DNA from: Ruminococcaceae bacterium UBA2719
Lineage (GTDB): Bacteria; Bacillota; Clostridia; Oscillospirales; Acutalibacteraceae
DNA: 64,000 nt
Assembly (NCBI GenBank): GCA_002353935.1
Contig: DEKP01000022.1
Coordinates: forward strand, 12,991 to 76,990
Direction: 5' to 3'
The notes under the pieces are model-generated. The model was not told the DNA's origin and searched no databases. It saw nothing but the letters and a program-made list of their open reading frames with translations. Below are positions 56,393 to 64,000 of this stretch, one piece after another. A program made the translations under genes and the position numbers. Position 1 is the stretch's first letter; every line of letters begins with the position of its first letter.

Positions 56393-58063
56393 ATGACTGA
56401 TATTGAAATTGCGCAGAGTGTAAAAATGAAAAATATAACCGATGTCGCGAACAGCGCAGATATTGATGAAAAATATCTTGAATTATACGGCAGATATAAG
56501 GCGAAAGTAGATTTGTCTTTGCTTGATGATAAGAAGCATGCAAGCTCTAAATTGATTTTGGTAACTGCAATTACCCCCACTTCTGCGGGAGAAGGAAAAA
56601 CCACCACTACTATAGGTCTTGCCGATGCGATGAAAAGTATAGGAAAAGACGCTGTTGTAGCTTTGCGTGAGCCTTCTTTGGGACCGGTATTCGGTGTGAA
56701 GGGAGGAGCCGCAGGCGGCGGATGGGCTCAGGTCGTTCCTATGGAGGATATAAATCTACACTTTACGGGAGATTTTCACGCTATAGGAGCAGCTAATAAT
56801 TTGCTTGCCGCTATGTTGGATAATCACATATATCATGGGAATTCTCTGAATATCGATCCCAGAAGAATCATCTGGAAACGCTGTGTTGATATGAATGACC
56901 GTCAGCTCAGATTTGTTACCGACGGATTGGGCGGCAGGATAAACGGCACTCCCAGAGAAGACGGATATGATATAACGGCAGCATCGGAAATTATGGCTGT
57001 TTTATGCCTTGCATCTTCTATCAAAGATTTGAAAAAACGACTTTCAGAAATAATTGTTGGATATACATATGATGACAAGCCGGTTACAGCAGGTGATCTG
57101 AAAGCACAGGGTGCAATGGCAGCCCTCTTAAAAGATGCGATAAAGCCTAATTTGGTTCAAACTCTAGAAGGAACGCCTGCATTTATTCACGGCGGACCGT
57201 TTGCTAATATTGCTCATGGTTGTAACTCTGTTATAGCTACTAAATGCGCTATGGCTGTGTCAGATTATACGATTACAGAAGCAGGCTTTGGTTCGGATCT
57301 CGGTGCTGAGAAGTTTTTGGATATCAAGTGCCGATATGCAGGATTCAAGCCTAACGTGGTTGTAATTGTTGCTACTGTACGCGCTTTGAAAATGCATGGA
57401 GGGCTAAAAAAGAGCGAGCTGGAAACAGAAAATCTTGAATCACTAGAAAAGGGCCTGCCTAATCTTATAAGGCATATTTCAAATATAAAAGATGTTTATC
57501 GTTTGTCGTGCGTTATAGCTATAAATCGTTTCCCTTCTGATACCGATGCTGAAATAAATCTGTTAATAGAAAAATGCAAAGACTTGGGTGTCAATGTAAA
57601 AATTTCTACCGTTTGGTCAGATGGCTCAAACGGAGCAATAGATTTGGCTCATGAGGTCGTAAGACTTTGTGAAGAAGAAAGCAATAAGGATTTTTCATTT
57701 TTGTATGATCTAAATTCTTCTATAGAACAAAAAATCGAAACGATAGTAAAAAAAATATACAGAGGCTCGTCTGTTTCTTATACAAAGAACGCTGAAAAAG
57801 AAATAGCTAAATTAAAGGCTTTGGGTTACGACAAACTCCCTGTTTGTATCGCAAAAACTCAGTACAGCTTTTCCGATGATCCGTCTAAATTGTGTGCACC
57901 GAGCGATTTTGACATAAATATAAAAAATGTCAAAATCAGCGCCGGAGCAGGATTTATAGTAGTTTTTACAGGAAATATTATGACGATGCCAGGGTTGCCG
58001 AAATCACCTGCTGCAGAGAACGTTGATATTAGCGATAAAAGCATAATAAGCGGGCTGTTTTAA
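56393..58063 (+). CDS. fhs: Formate-tetrahydrofolate ligase
   Basis: A 556-residue ATP-dependent ligase joining formate to tetrahydrofolate, reversible in purine- and glycine-fermenting clostridia, where it makes ATP. The P-loop [16 protein letters not shown] near residue 65, [18 protein letters not shown] and the C-terminal [11 protein letters not shown] are conserved. GAGGGAT precedes the ATG. An RluA-type gene follows after 9 bp, probably co-transcribed. Formyl-THF also feeds purine synthesis, which may explain its place beside xpt. Confidence 0.95.
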   Translation: MTDIEIAQSVKMKNITDVANSADIDEKYLELYGRYKAKVDLSLLDDKKHASSKLILVTAITPTSAGEGKTTTTIGLADAMKSIGKDAVVALREPSLGPVFGVKGGAAGGGWAQVVPMEDINLHFTGDFHAIGAANNLLAAMLDNHIYHGNSLNIDPRRIIWKRCVDMNDRQLRFVTDGLGGRINGTPREDGYDITAASEIMAVLCLASSIKDLKKRLSEIIVGYTYDDKPVTAGDLKAQGAMAALLKDAIKPNLVQTLEGTPAFIHGGPFANIAHGCNSVIATKCAMAVSDYTITEAGFGSDLGAEKFLDIKCRYAGFKPNVVVIVATVRALKMHGGLKKSELETENLESLEKGLPNLIRHISNIKDVYRLSCVIAINRFPSDTDAEINLLIEKCKDLGVNVKISTVWSDGSNGAIDLAHEVVRLCEEESNKDFSFLYDLNSSIEQKIETIVKKIYRGSSVSYTKNAEKEIAKLKALGYDKLPVCIAKTQYSFSDDPSKLCAPSDFDINIKNVKISAGAGFIVVFTGNIMTMPGLPKSPAAENVDISDKSIISGLF

Positions 58064-58072
58064 AGAAATAAA

Positions 58073-58756
58073 ATGAAATATAAAATTAATGATATCGATA
58101 TACTCTTTGAAGACAAATATTTGTTGGTAGTTGTAAAGCCTTATGGCGTTTTATCGCAGGACAGCGCTACAGAGAAAGGTTTACCCGATATTTTGAGCAA
58201 GTATCGAGAAGAAAAAGGAGAAGGCTCTTATATTGGCACACCTTACCGATTAGACAGAACTACACAGGGAATAATGGTCTATGCTAAAGATCCGAAAACC
58301 GCCGCATTTTTATCGAAGATGGTGATGGATAAAAAACTGAGAAAATTTTATTACGCCCTTGTTTCTCCTGTTCCAGAAGTAAAAGAGGGCACTCTCAAAG
58401 ATTTATTGTTTTATGACAGAACAAAGAATAAGTCCTATGTGGTAAAACGAGAAAGAAAAGGCGTTAAGAAAGCAGAGCTTTTTTATAAAATTGTTGACAC
58501 AAAAATTATAGATAATAACGAAATGTCTTTGATAAAAGTTAAGCTTTTTACCGGTAGAACCCATCAGATACGATGTCAGATGTCAAATATAGGTTGCCCT
58601 GTAGCAGGAGACAGGCGCTACGGCAGCATGATAAATACGAAAAATATTTTGCTGTGTGCCGGAGATGTATATTTTATACATCCGCTTACTAAAGAAAATT
58701 TGCACTTTGAATATAAACCTGCAAACGATTATTTTGAATTTTTTGATTATAAATAA
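58073..58756 (+). CDS. RluA-family pseudouridine synthase
   Basis: A 227-residue RNA pseudouridine synthase. The catalytic motif YRLDRTTQG contains the essential Asp, and LFTGRTHQIRCQMS is the second conserved block. There is no S4 domain, so it is a short form resembling RluA or TruC. It modifies rRNA or tRNA; which position cannot be told. It follows fhs by 9 bp with only a weak ribosome binding site (AAAGAAAT), suggesting coupled translation. Confidence 0.9.
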   Translation: MKYKINDIDILFEDKYLLVVVKPYGVLSQDSATEKGLPDILSKYREEKGEGSYIGTPYRLDRTTQGIMVYAKDPKTAAFLSKMVMDKKLRKFYYALVSPVPEVKEGTLKDLLFYDRTKNKSYVVKRERKGVKKAELFYKIVDTKIIDNNEMSLIKVKLFTGRTHQIRCQMSNIGCPVAGDRRYGSMINTKNILLCAGDVYFIHPLTKENLHFEYKPANDYFEFFDYK

Positions 58757-58792
58757 AAAGTCGAAAGGAGAAAATCCCTTTCGGCTTTTTAT
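58757..58792 (+). terminator. Terminator of fhs-rluA
   Basis: AAAAGTCGAAAGG pairs with CCTTTCGGCTTTT around 8 nt, with a run of Ts. Confidence 0.87.
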
Positions 58793-58815
58793 AATGTTAT
58801 CGATAATATGAAAAC

Positions 58816-59034
58816 TTATTCCTCTTCAACATCTGTAACTGTGTATCCGGCAGAGGCGATAACTTCTTTGAGCTTTTGTGCATCTATTTTTTCCTTTGAT
58901 GTTATAGTGGTAAGGTCCTTTTCATGAGAAGAAGTCACGCTTTCTGTATCAAAATTTTTTCTGACAGCTTCATTTACATGTTTTTCGCACATTGGGCACA
59001 TCATGCCCTCAACTTTTGCTTTTGTAGTGTACAT
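58816..59034 (-). CDS. Possible internally initiated CopZ-like copper chaperone
   Basis: In frame within copA, ATG 59034 is preceded by AGAAAGGA at about 8-9 nt, and the 72 residues from it form one complete HMA domain with the copper-binding CPMC motif. If this start is used the cell would make a free chaperone from the pump's own mRNA as well as the fused domain. This is inferred from sequence alone; the site could also be a chance match or a relic of a former separate copZ gene. Confidence 0.45.
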   Translation of the reverse strand: MYTTKAKVEGMMCPMCEKHVNEAVRKNFDTESVTSSHEKDLTTITSKEKIDAQKLKEVIASAGYTVTDVEEE

Positions 59035-61317
59035 ATTAATTTTCCTTTCTGCTTTTATATTATTTTTATTATTGTTTATTTTAAATAAATTTAGTCTTAG
59101 AGCGTTTGTAACAACGCAAAAGCTAGACAGACTCATAGCTGCAGCGCCAAACATAGGACTTATTGTAATCCCCAGAGAGGAAAATACTCCGCAGGCTATA
59201 GGAATACAAATAATATTGTATATAAACGCCCAAAACAGATTTTCCCTTATATTTTGAATTGTCGCGCGACTGAGTTTTATTGCACTGACAACGTCGCTTA
59301 CAGAGTTGTTCATCAGCACAACGTCGGCAGAATCTATTGCAATAGATGTTCCTGCGCCTATCGCCATGCCTGTGTCAGCGCAGACCAGAGCAGGCGCATC
59401 GTTAATACCGTCGCCTACCATACATACTTTGCCGTCGGATTTTAATTTTTCAACGATGCTTTGTTTTTCGTTTGGTGTGACTTCTGCGTATATTTTATCT
59501 GCGCCTATCTCTTTTGCAACCGTGTGCGCAACACGCGAGTTGTCACCTGTTATTACAGCTGTTTTGATTTTCATCTCATGAAGCGCTTTTATAGAGATTT
59601 TTGCGTCCTCTTTTATGGTATCGGATACGGCTATTATTCCTAATAATTTATTATCTCTTGCAAAGAAGATAGGAGTTTTACCTTTGTCAGACATCTTTTG
59701 ATATTGTCTTTCTATTTCGGCTGGTATCACAGCTTTTTCTTTAATAAAACTTAGTTTGCCTCCAAAAACTTCAAAGCCTTCGATTTGAGCTTTTACACCA
59801 TATCCGGCAACCGCCTCAAAATTTAAGTTTTCATTAGCGAATATATTGTGCTCTTTTGCATACTCCACGATAGCTTTAGCGAGAGGGTGTTCGCTTTTGA
59901 GCTCTACTGAATATGCATAGCTTAAAAGCTCAATTTTATCAGTGTTATTTGCGGTTATTACATCACACACCTTTGGCGTACCGTGAGTAACAGTTCCTGT
60001 TTTGTCTAAAGCGACAATCTGAGTTTTTCCGGCGTTTTCGAGTGAAGCGGCGGTTTTAAATAGTATTCCTGCTTTGGCTCCAACACCGTTTCCTACCATA
60101 ATTGACACAGGCGTTGCAAGTCCCAGAGCACAGGGACAGCTTATAACCAGTACGGATATAGCTCTTGATAACGCGTATGAAAATTCCTGACCTATAATCA
60201 GCCAAATCAGCATTGTTATAAAAGCTATAGTCATAACTATAGGTACAAATATTCCGGAGACTTTGTCCGCTATACGTGCTATCGGAGCTTTTGTAAGCGT
60301 TGCTTCGGAAATGGTTTTGATAATTTGCGAGAGAACTGTGTCTTCTCCGATTTTTTGGGCTTTACATTTTAGATATCCCGACTGATTAATCGTAGCGGCA
60401 CAGATTTTGTCGCCGACAGATTTTTCCACAGGAATGCTTTCTCCCGTGAGCATGCTCTCGTCAACGGAGCTGTTACCTTCTATAATAATACCGTCTGTTG
60501 AAATTTTATCTCCCGGTCGTACAATAAATATATCGCCTACTTTTATATTTTCTATAGGTATTTTTTGTTCTTTCCCGTTTTTTTCGATATAAGCATATTG
60601 GGGCTTTAGTTTTATCAAATCTTTTAAAGCATTTGTGGTTTTTCCTTTTGATATTGCTTCAAGCAGTTTTCCTACGGTTATCAGAGTTAGTATCATTCCT
60701 GCAGATTCAAAATAAAACTCGTTCGAATATTGACTGATAATATCCATGTTACCGTTAGCAAGTATAATTTTAAAAAGCACATAAACGCTCCGCAAAAAAG
60801 ACGCCGATGCTCCCATAGCTACCAATGTATCCATATTAGGAGATAAATGCAAAGCGCTTTTAAATCCGCTGATAAAAAATTTCTGATTAATAATCATGAT
60901 AACGATACAAATAATCATTTGCACAAGTCCCTGGGCGGCATAATTTTCACTTAGAAAAGAGGGGAGAGGAAATCCAAACATATTATGCCCCATAGAGCTG
61001 TACATGAGAATAATTAGGAAAACAAGCGATGATATAAGTCTGTTTTTTAATGCTTTTATCTCTTCTTTTTGAGCTAAAAAAGTATCATACGTTGAAACGT
61101 TTGTTTTTTTAGTCTTTTCTTCTTTCAAATAAGCTTCGTATCCAGCGTTCTTGACAGCGTTTATTATATTTTCTGCGCTTTCTTTTCCGTCAACTGCCAT
61201 TGAGTTTGTAAGCAGGCTAACGGAGCAATTTTCAACTTTGTCTAATTTGGATACAGCTTTTTCGATTCTTGCACTACATGCTGCACATGACATACCTTTT
61301 ATATCAAATTGCTGCAT
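58816..61317 (-). CDS. copA: Copper-exporting P1B-type ATPase with a fused C-terminal chaperone domain
   Basis: An 833-residue P1B ATPase that exports Cu(I). The N-terminal heavy-metal-associated (HMA) domain has [10 protein letters not shown]; the pump core has about eight membrane helices, the ion-site motif [11 protein letters not shown], phosphorylation site [11 protein letters not shown], the HP motif in SEHPLAKAI and [10 protein letters not shown]. Unusually, a second HMA domain ([12 protein letters not shown]) follows the last helices through an Asn/Lys-rich linker. ATG 61317 is placed behind GAGGTG; an in-frame GTG at 61326 overlaps that site. It is 12 bp after csoR, one copper-regulated operon. 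Confidence 0.93.
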   Translation of the reverse strand: MQQFDIKGMSCAACSARIEKAVSKLDKVENCSVSLLTNSMAVDGKESAENIINAVKNAGYEAYLKEEKTKKTNVSTYDTFLAQKEEIKALKNRLISSLVFLIILMYSSMGHNMFGFPLPSFLSENYAAQGLVQMIICIVIMIINQKFFISGFKSALHLSPNMDTLVAMGASASFLRSVYVLFKIILANGNMDIISQYSNEFYFESAGMILTLITVGKLLEAISKGKTTNALKDLIKLKPQYAYIEKNGKEQKIPIENIKVGDIFIVRPGDKISTDGIIIEGNSSVDESMLTGESIPVEKSVGDKICAATINQSGYLKCKAQKIGEDTVLSQIIKTISEATLTKAPIARIADKVSGIFVPIVMTIAFITMLIWLIIGQEFSYALSRAISVLVISCPCALGLATPVSIMVGNGVGAKAGILFKTAASLENAGKTQIVALDKTGTVTHGTPKVCDVITANNTDKIELLSYAYSVELKSEHPLAKAIVEYAKEHNIFANENLNFEAVAGYGVKAQIEGFEVFGGKLSFIKEKAVIPAEIERQYQKMSDKGKTPIFFARDNKLLGIIAVSDTIKEDAKISIKALHEMKIKTAVITGDNSRVAHTVAKEIGADKIYAEVTPNEKQSIVEKLKSDGKVCMVGDGINDAPALVCADTGMAIGAGTSIAIDSADVVLMNNSVSDVVSAIKLSRATIQNIRENLFWAFIYNIICIPIACGVFSSLGITISPMFGAAAMSLSSFCVVTNALRLNLFKINNNKNNIKAERKINMYTTKAKVEGMMCPMCEKHVNEAVRKNFDTESVTSSHEKDLTTITSKEKIDAQKLKEVIASAGYTVTDVEEE

Positions 61318-61329
61318 AAATTTCACCTC

Positions 61330-61638
61330 TTATTTTGTAAGCTTTGAAATAATAGTCATCAATTCGTCAATTACCCCGTCTTTGTCCTCTTTGATATCAC
61401 GCACAACGCAGGTGTTGATGTGCTTGTTAAGAAGTTCTTGATTGAACGAATCAAAGGCTTTGCTCACTGCTGCTGACTGTGTTAAAATATCTACACAATA
61501 TACGTCGTTTTCTACCATGTTTTTAATGCCGCGTATTTGTCCTTCAATCCTGCTTAAACGATTTATAAGTTTCTTTTTTTCATCAATATCTCTTAGTGTT
61601 TTTTTATTACAATTGCAGGAATTTTTGTTTTCTGCCAT
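61330..61638 (-). CDS. csoR: CsoR family copper-sensing repressor
   Basis: A 102-residue all-helical repressor. The Cu(I) ligand set Cys-His-Cys is visible in NDVYCVDIL and NKHINTCVV; RLSRIEGQIRGIKNMV is the family signature of helix 1. The N-terminal tail carries two additional Cys (SCNCNKK). Copper binding releases the operator. ATG 61638 is used behind GGTTGGTG. It autoregulates, judging by the palindromic operator in its promoter, and is co-transcribed with copA. Confidence 0.93.
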   Translation of the reverse strand: MAENKNSCNCNKKTLRDIDEKKKLINRLSRIEGQIRGIKNMVENDVYCVDILTQSAAVSKAFDSFNQELLNKHINTCVVRDIKEDKDGVIDELMTIISKLTK

Positions 61639-61656
61639 AAAAATCACCAACCTCTC

Positions 61657-61679
61657 AATATACCCTGTATGGGTATATT
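61657..61679. promoter_or_regulatory. CsoR operator
   Basis: Perfect inverted repeat AATATACCC-TGTAT-GGGTATATT, matching the TACCC-N5-GGGTA type CsoR site, immediately downstream of and touching the -10. A degenerate second copy (ATACC...GGTAT, 61682-61698) fills the promoter spacer. Confidence 0.82.
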
Positions 61680-61705
61680 GTATACCCCGCCCTGGTATTT
61701 GTCAA
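61677..61705 (-). promoter_or_regulatory. Promoter of csoR-copA
   Basis: Minus strand TTGACA (61705-61700), 17 bp, TACAAT (61682-61677), overlapped by the CsoR palindrome. Confidence 0.82.
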
Positions 61706-61823
61706 GCAGCGTTTTTTAAAATGAAAATGCTCTAATATCAAAATAAAATACAAATTTGTTACAAGCAATAAAAATTTTAAAAATTTATAACAAAAAGTAG
61801 TGCACAAAAATTATTTTTCTCCC

Positions 61824-61852
61824 TTGTCTTTTGATGAAAAAACAGATATAAT
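61824..61852 (+). promoter_or_regulatory. Promoter of the membrane protein gene at 61900
   Basis: TTGTCT (61824-61829), 17 bp, TATAAT (61847-61852). Confidence 0.65.
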
Positions 61853-61899
61853 GTAAAAGTATTACTGCTTTTGTCGAAGTGTTTTTGGAGGATGTTGTT

Positions 61900-63126
61900 T
61901 TGCGTAATAAAATCGCAAATTGGAAGATCGTAAATTTATTTTTTTTCATAATTTTTTCTGCGGTGCTGATTTTTGGCACCGCTGTAAGTGTTTGTGCGGT
62001 TGATAATAAGTATACGTTCAGTGATATAAAAATGTCGATAAAAATTCCGCGTGATTATATTACGATAACGAAAGATTTTTCCCGTGACGAGCAGGCTTTT
62101 GAGACTCTTGATTTAGATTACGACGAGACCATAACCGCTTTCAAATCCGCCGGAATTTATCTTCAGGCTTATGATGAAAATAAGATAACAAAAATTACGT
62201 TGACCGTAGCGTCAGATGATGACAGCAAAAAAATTAATAACTACAGCGATATCACCGCCACTCAAAGGCAGCAGATAATAGATGCTTTTTTAGAGGATGA
62301 GACATATTTGACGGGAGTAGAAAAAAAGCACGGCGGCAATATATTTTTGGATTTTACTTTAAAAAATGAAGATAATGATAAAACTCTTTATGCTTCTCAG
62401 TGTAATACGGTAATAAACGGAATGAATATTAACCTTACTATGCAAAAAAGCGGTGAATCATTTGATAACGACGATAATAAGGTTTTAGACAGCATAGCAG
62501 AAAGTATAAGCTTTGATAAAATAACACTCAAAACGGGACCGGCCTTTGATTGGTGGAGAGTTGTTTTGGTATTGGCTATCATGGCGGCTATAGCGGTTGC
62601 GGTATCATATATATATAAACAATATAATGAAGCTAAGCGTCGTAAATTAAAAGAACGCAGAGATCGGTCCAGAATGAACAATCAACAAAAACTTGCTCAA
62701 GTTATTGAGGAAGAAACAAAAACCTCTACCGATACATTTAATGAAGAAAATTTATCCAATCAGGAACAGGAACAACCATATCAGCCGGAGCAGTTGACTT
62801 TTGACGAGTTGCTTGGATATCAAGATGAAAACGAGTACAAAGAACGAGCTGCTACAGATTTAGAGAGCTATGATATTAATGTTAAAGAGAAGAATGTAAA
62901 CGCCGGCATGGACTATTTTGAAGACAGCGGCGACAGCATAAATAACAGCGTAGATTATTTTGATTCTTATTTTAAAGAATCGACAAAACATCGCAGCGTT
63001 TTTTCAAGATTTTTTAGTATCTTGGGAGCATATATTAAAATAGCGTTTAATCATACAAGATATTTCTTTAAAAATTTAGGTAAAATGATATCTGAAATTT
63101 TTAAAGGAAAGCAAAAGAAAAATTAG
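61900..63126 (+). CDS. Membrane protein with extracytoplasmic domain, unassigned
   Basis: A 408-residue protein I do not recognise. A signal peptide (about residues 1-33, ending near VCA) leads to an extracytoplasmic domain of about 170 residues with alternating strands (KYTFSDIKMSIKIPRDYITI), then a transmembrane helix (WWRVVLVLAIMAAIAVAVSY) and a cytoplasmic tail of 190 residues rich in Glu, Gln, Asn and Lys. The tail ends in a hydrophobic/basic patch. TTG 61900 is chosen because GGAGG lies 9 nt upstream. It could be a stress or envelope sensor, but no enzymatic or kinase motif is visible. Confidence 0.75.
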   Translation: MRNKIANWKIVNLFFFIIFSAVLIFGTAVSVCAVDNKYTFSDIKMSIKIPRDYITITKDFSRDEQAFETLDLDYDETITAFKSAGIYLQAYDENKITKITLTVASDDDSKKINNYSDITATQRQQIIDAFLEDETYLTGVEKKHGGNIFLDFTLKNEDNDKTLYASQCNTVINGMNINLTMQKSGESFDNDDNKVLDSIAESISFDKITLKTGPAFDWWRVVLVLAIMAAIAVAVSYIYKQYNEAKRRKLKERRDRSRMNNQQKLAQVIEEETKTSTDTFNEENLSNQEQEQPYQPEQLTFDELLGYQDENEYKERAATDLESYDINVKEKNVNAGMDYFEDSGDSINNSVDYFDSYFKESTKHRSVFSRFFSILGAYIKIAFNHTRYFFKNLGKMISEIFKGKQKKN

Positions 63127-63219
63127 ATTTCGTTTGAAAATATACTTGTTTTTTACAAAATGTATAAAAAATAGTATTTTTTAACTAAAATTTGTAGTAT
63201 TTCGTATTTTGGTTTGTTA

Positions 63220-63248
63220 TTGAATTAACAATCAAAATAGAATATAAT
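63220..63248 (+). promoter_or_regulatory. Promoter of serC
   Basis: TTGAAT (63220-63225), 17 bp, TATAAT (63243-63248); leader about 35 nt. Confidence 0.68.
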
Positions 63249-63288
63249 ATTATATGTTAGTATATTTTAACTTTAAGGAGATTTTTTT

Positions 63289-64000
63289 ATGGCAAGAGTT
63301 TACAATTTTTCAGCAGGTCCTTCTATGTTACCTGAAAGCGTATTAAAAAAAGCAGCATCTGAAATGCTCGACTATCAGGGCAGCGGTCAGTCCGTTATGG
63401 AAATGTCTCATAGAAGCAAAGTCTATGACGCAATAATAAAAGAAGCAGAGGCATTGCTCAGAGAAGTTATGAATATTCCGGACAATTACAAGGTATTGTT
63501 CTTGCAGGGCGGTGCTTCATCACAGTTTGCAATGGTAGCTATGAACCTGATGAATAAAAATAATAAAGCCGATTATGTTATTACAGGTCAGTGGGCTAAA
63601 AAAGCTTATAAAGAGGCTGCTCGTTACGGAAATGCCAGAGTAGTAGCATCTTCTGAGGACAAGACATTTACATATATTCCAAAGCTTGAAAAAGCAGATT
63701 TTGATAAGGATGCCGACTATGTTCATATTTGTATGAACAACACAATTTACGGAACTGTATATCACGAGCTTCCGGATACAGGCGATGTTGATTTGGTAGC
63801 AGACATTTCTTCGTGCATTTTATCTGAGCCTATTGACGTATCTAAATTTGGCGTTCTTTATGCAGGTGCTCAAAAGAACATGGCTCCTGCAGGACTTACG
63901 GTTGTAATCGTTAGAGAAGATCTTATCGGAAATGCTATGGATATCACACCTACAATGTTTAATTATCAGACACATGCAGACAACGGTTCTATGTTTAACA
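63289..64000 (+). CDS. serC: Phosphoserine aminotransferase, N-terminal part
   Basis: The first 237 residues of SerC, which converts 3-phosphohydroxypyruvate and glutamate to phosphoserine. The N-terminus RVYNFSAGPSMLPESVL, FLQGGASSQFAM and the PLP-lysine site YAGAQKNMAPAG are diagnostic. AAGGAG precedes the ATG. The frame stays open to the window edge; the remaining third of the protein lies outside. Confidence 0.95.
   Translation, partial: MARVYNFSAGPSMLPESVLKKAASEMLDYQGSGQSVMEMSHRSKVYDAIIKEAEALLREVMNIPDNYKVLFLQGGASSQFAMVAMNLMNKNNKADYVITGQWAKKAYKEAARYGNARVVASSEDKTFTYIPKLEKADFDKDADYVHICMNNTIYGTVYHELPDTGDVDLVADISSCILSEPIDVSKFGVLYAGAQKNMAPAGLTVVIVREDLIGNAMDITPTMFNYQTHADNGSMFN

Overview
This window looks like the chromosome of a low-GC, spore-forming anaerobe of the Clostridia, probably a gut Oscillospirales/Ruminococcaceae-type organism. 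The evidence is the CtsR-McsA-McsB-ClpC heat-shock operon, SpoVT, LL-diaminopimelate aminotransferase, type III glutamine synthetase, ATP-type PEP carboxykinase, NfnAB, AGGAGG-like ribosome binding sites and strong TTGACA-N17-TATAAT promoters. The species cannot be named from sequence reading alone. I see no rRNA, tRNA, CRISPR array, IS element or prophage.

Layout. 1-5.3 kb: the end of gap, then ctsR-mcsA-mcsB-clpC behind a promoter covered by CtsR-type repeats. 5.3-6.2 kb: two tandem, promoter-bearing, structured RNA units followed by a small XRE-family regulator; this is the least explained part of the window. 6.2-11.8 kb: a secreted GH3 glycosidase and a three-gene operon making 2-aminoethylphosphonate, whose PEP mutase is fused to a cytidylyltransferase. 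11.8-17.1 kb: spoVT, a GtrA-like protein, glutamate dehydrogenase and NfnAB (ferredoxin/NAD/NADP electron bifurcation).

17.3-38.8 kb: a purine catabolism island. It holds ssnA-ygfK-hyuA, two fold-type-II PLP enzymes with a PAS-HTH regulator, ygeY-ygeW-iron alcohol dehydrogenase, guanine deaminase, a four-gene BMP-type (nucleoside/purine) ABC importer and an 8-oxoguanine deaminase-like enzyme. Together they suggest import of purines, deamination to xanthine/urate level, ring opening, and recovery of nitrogen, carbamoyl phosphate and carbon. Nitrogen-handling genes sit on both sides (gdhA/nfnAB on the left, glnN on the right). No xanthine dehydrogenase lies in the window.

39-64 kb: mostly housekeeping. 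glnN diverges from dapF-dapL; then glyS, a glycosyltransferase/acyltransferase pair, a CPA2-type antiporter, a metallophosphoesterase, a DUF975-CmpB membrane protein, pckA, an Fn3-L,D-transpeptidase, xpt diverging from fhs, an RluA-type pseudouridine synthase, a csoR-copA copper operon with a CopZ-like domain fused to the pump and an internal start, an unassigned membrane protein, and the beginning of serC.

All calls come from reading motifs and frames by eye. Promoters, operators and RNA structures are predictions without experimental or comparative support.
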